DNA of 64,000 nucleotides from SELP01 sp035969385. Its GTDB lineage: Bacteria; Pseudomonadota; Alphaproteobacteria; Rhodobacterales; Rhodobacteraceae. Below, in pieces: positions 62,842 through 64,000 of the stretch. The notes beneath the pieces were generated by a model. The model ran no database searches, was not told the DNA's origin, and saw only the letters and a list, made by a program, of their open reading frames with translations. The first letter of the stretch is position 1. Each line of letters opens with the position of its first letter. A program made the position numbers and the translations under genes. Location: contig NZ_JAYKKJ010000001.1 of the NCBI RefSeq assembly GCF_035969385.1, positions 310,001 to 374,000 of the forward strand, written 5' to 3'.

Positions 62842-64000
62842 CTAGCGGCGCAGCGCGCGCCGGAAATCCCCCAGACGGAACGCCCCGACAAGGTGGCCGA
62901 CGCCGAAATAAACCACGATCCCGACCGTGACGAGGACCGCCAGCGCACCATAGCGGGTGCCTGCCGCGCCGAGGAACGGTTGCAGCGCAGCGGCAAGCCA
63001 CCACAGCGCCGCCCCCATCACCGCCGAGGCAAGGCAGATCCGCCAGAACCGCCGCCGGAACCGCGCGTCGGTCTGCGCGGCGGGCCCCATCCCGCGCGAT
63101 GCAAGCCACAGGATCACCACGGTCGACCAACCGGCGATGGTCGTTCCGATGGCCGCGGCCAGATAACCGATGAGCGGGGACAGGCCGATGGCAAGCCCGG
63201 CGTTCACCGCAAGCGCAACAAGGGCGATGTAGAAAGGCGTGCGCGTATCTTCGCGGGCAAAGAACAAAGGCTGCAACACCTTTTGCAGCACGAAGGCCGG
63301 AAGCCCCATGCCATAGACCGCCACCGCCAGAGCCGTGGCCATGGTGTCGTCCGTACCAAAGGCCCCGCGTTCGAACAATACGCTGACCAGCGGGACGGGG
63401 ATCGCCACCAGCGCCACAGCGGCAGGGATTGTCAGGGCCAGCGACATCTCGGACGCGCGGTTATAGGCGTTCTGGCCGCCCTCGGTGTCACCCGCTCGCA
63501 GGCGTCGGGACAGGTCGGGCAGAAGGACAACCCCGACCGCGATCCCAACGACGCCAAGCGGAAGCTGATACAGCCGGTCCGCATAGGACAGCCATGCCAC
63601 CGCCCCATCATAGAAACTGGCCACCTGCCGCCCGATCAGCAGGTTCACCTGCATCACTCCCCCGGCAAGGGCGGCGGGGGCGGCGATGATCGCCAGCCGC
63701 TTCAACTCGGGCGTCATCCGGGGGCGGCGGGGGCGCAGGTCGAACCCGGCCCGGCGCGCGGCGATCCAGACCAGCCCCATCTGGGCGATCCCGGCCAGCG
63801 GCACGGCCCAGATCAACGTATCCCCCACCGGCCAGCCCATGGCCGAGGCAAGCGCCATTGCCCCGATGAACAGGATGTTCAGCAGCACCGGCGCGGCGGC
63901 GGCCGCCATGAACCGCCCCGTCGCGTTCAACACGCCCGAGAGTAGCGCGGCGATCGAGATGAATAGGATATAGGGAAAGGCGATCCGCCCGAAGTGAACT
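62842..64000 (-). CDS. murJ: lipid II flippase MurJ, N-terminus cut by window edge
   Basis: Partial gene; about 385 C-terminal residues visible of an expected ~510. Reading from the edge it begins VHFGRIAFPYILFISIAALL, which matches the conserved MurJ stretch before GVLNATGRF. About ten membrane segments follow, with VVLLPDLSRRLRAGDTEGGQ (family signature) and RGAFGTDDTMATALAVAVYG. Essential for peptidoglycan synthesis: it flips lipid II across the inner membrane. Convergent with the rhomboid-like gene. Confidence 0.95.
   Translation of the reverse strand, partial: VHFGRIAFPYILFISIAALLSGVLNATGRFMAAAAAPVLLNILFIGAMALASAMGWPVGDTLIWAVPLAGIAQMGLVWIAARRAGFDLRPRRPRMTPELKRLAIIAAPAALAGGVMQVNLLIGRQVASFYDGAVAWLSYADRLYQLPLGVVGIAVGVVLLPDLSRRLRAGDTEGGQNAYNRASEMSLALTIPAAVALVAIPVPLVSVLFERGAFGTDDTMATALAVAVYGMGLPAFVLQKVLQPLFFAREDTRTPFYIALVALAVNAGLAIGLSPLIGYLAAAIGTTIAGWSTVVILWLASRGMGPAAQTDARFRRRFWRICLASAVMGAALWWLAAALQPFLGAAGTRYGALAVLVTVGIVVYFGVGHLVGAFRLGDFRRALRR

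Noticed and set aside
62416..63945. A long plus-strand frame opposite murJ
   Set aside because: It lies opposite a conserved membrane protein and translates to a Gly/Arg/Gln/His-rich sequence with no family.

Overview
The window is GC-rich, densely coded chromosome from an alphaproteobacterium, almost certainly a member of the Rhodobacterales (Rhodobacter/Roseobacter type). The evidence is the content and order of the genes: suc and sdh operons close to four ethylmalonyl-CoA pathway genes, an H-NS family protein of the HvrA type, a LuxR/LuxI pair, a TauE plus TIGR02186 pair and a BMP-type nucleoside importer. There is no rRNA, tRNA, CRISPR array, insertion sequence or prophage. Both ends cut genes: sucA at the left (its C-terminus lies outside) and murJ at the right (its N-terminus lies outside).

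Region 1 (1-8.0 kb, minus strand) holds sucC, a lipoprotein gene, sucD and sucA, preceded by a MoxR ATPase and a CoxE-like von Willebrand protein. Region 2 (8.0-11.2 kb) holds a LysR regulator divergent from glutaryl-CoA dehydrogenase, then an uncharacterised protein. Region 3 (11.3-24.5 kb) is the most accessory-looking part: an apparent three-gene operon of an FAD oxidoreductase/acetoacetate-decarboxylase-like fusion, a class III cyclase with ATPase and helical-repeat regions, and a Crp-type regulator; then an unknown helical protein, a tail-collar protein and a 1340-residue repeat protein with a C-terminal barrel-like region.

Region 4 (24.7-32.1 kb) holds mcl2, an NnrU-like membrane protein, a DUF1737 protein and mch, followed by a GFA protein and the sdhCDAB operon with two lipoprotein genes between sdhA and sdhB. 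Region 5 (32.3-37.2 kb) holds a DUF1989 protein, an SHMT-like PLP enzyme, LysR, deoD, a DUF4329 protein and an H-NS family gene. Region 6 (37.3-44.1 kb) holds ecm, an acyltransferase, ccr and luxR/luxI. With mcl2 and mch this places several ethylmalonyl-CoA pathway steps beside the TCA enzymes that consume the products.

Region 7 (44.1-64 kb) holds a RecD-like helicase, an SDR, TIGR02186 and TauE, a nucleoside ABC importer operon ending in a purine nucleoside phosphorylase, a housekeeping run (rimI, tsaB, small protein, nfuA), stress and membrane proteins, an aminotransferase, a VOC protein, a YghU-type GST, trpS, a rhomboid-fold protein lacking the catalytic residues, and murJ.

The most distinctive regulatory signal is a pair of identical TGTGATCACA palindromes, 21 bp apart centre to centre, found once upstream of sucC and once upstream of sdhC. 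It suggests that one dimeric regulator controls both TCA operons. The best candidate for an undescribed system is the oxidoreductase-fusion/cyclase/Crp operon at 11.3-17.8 kb.
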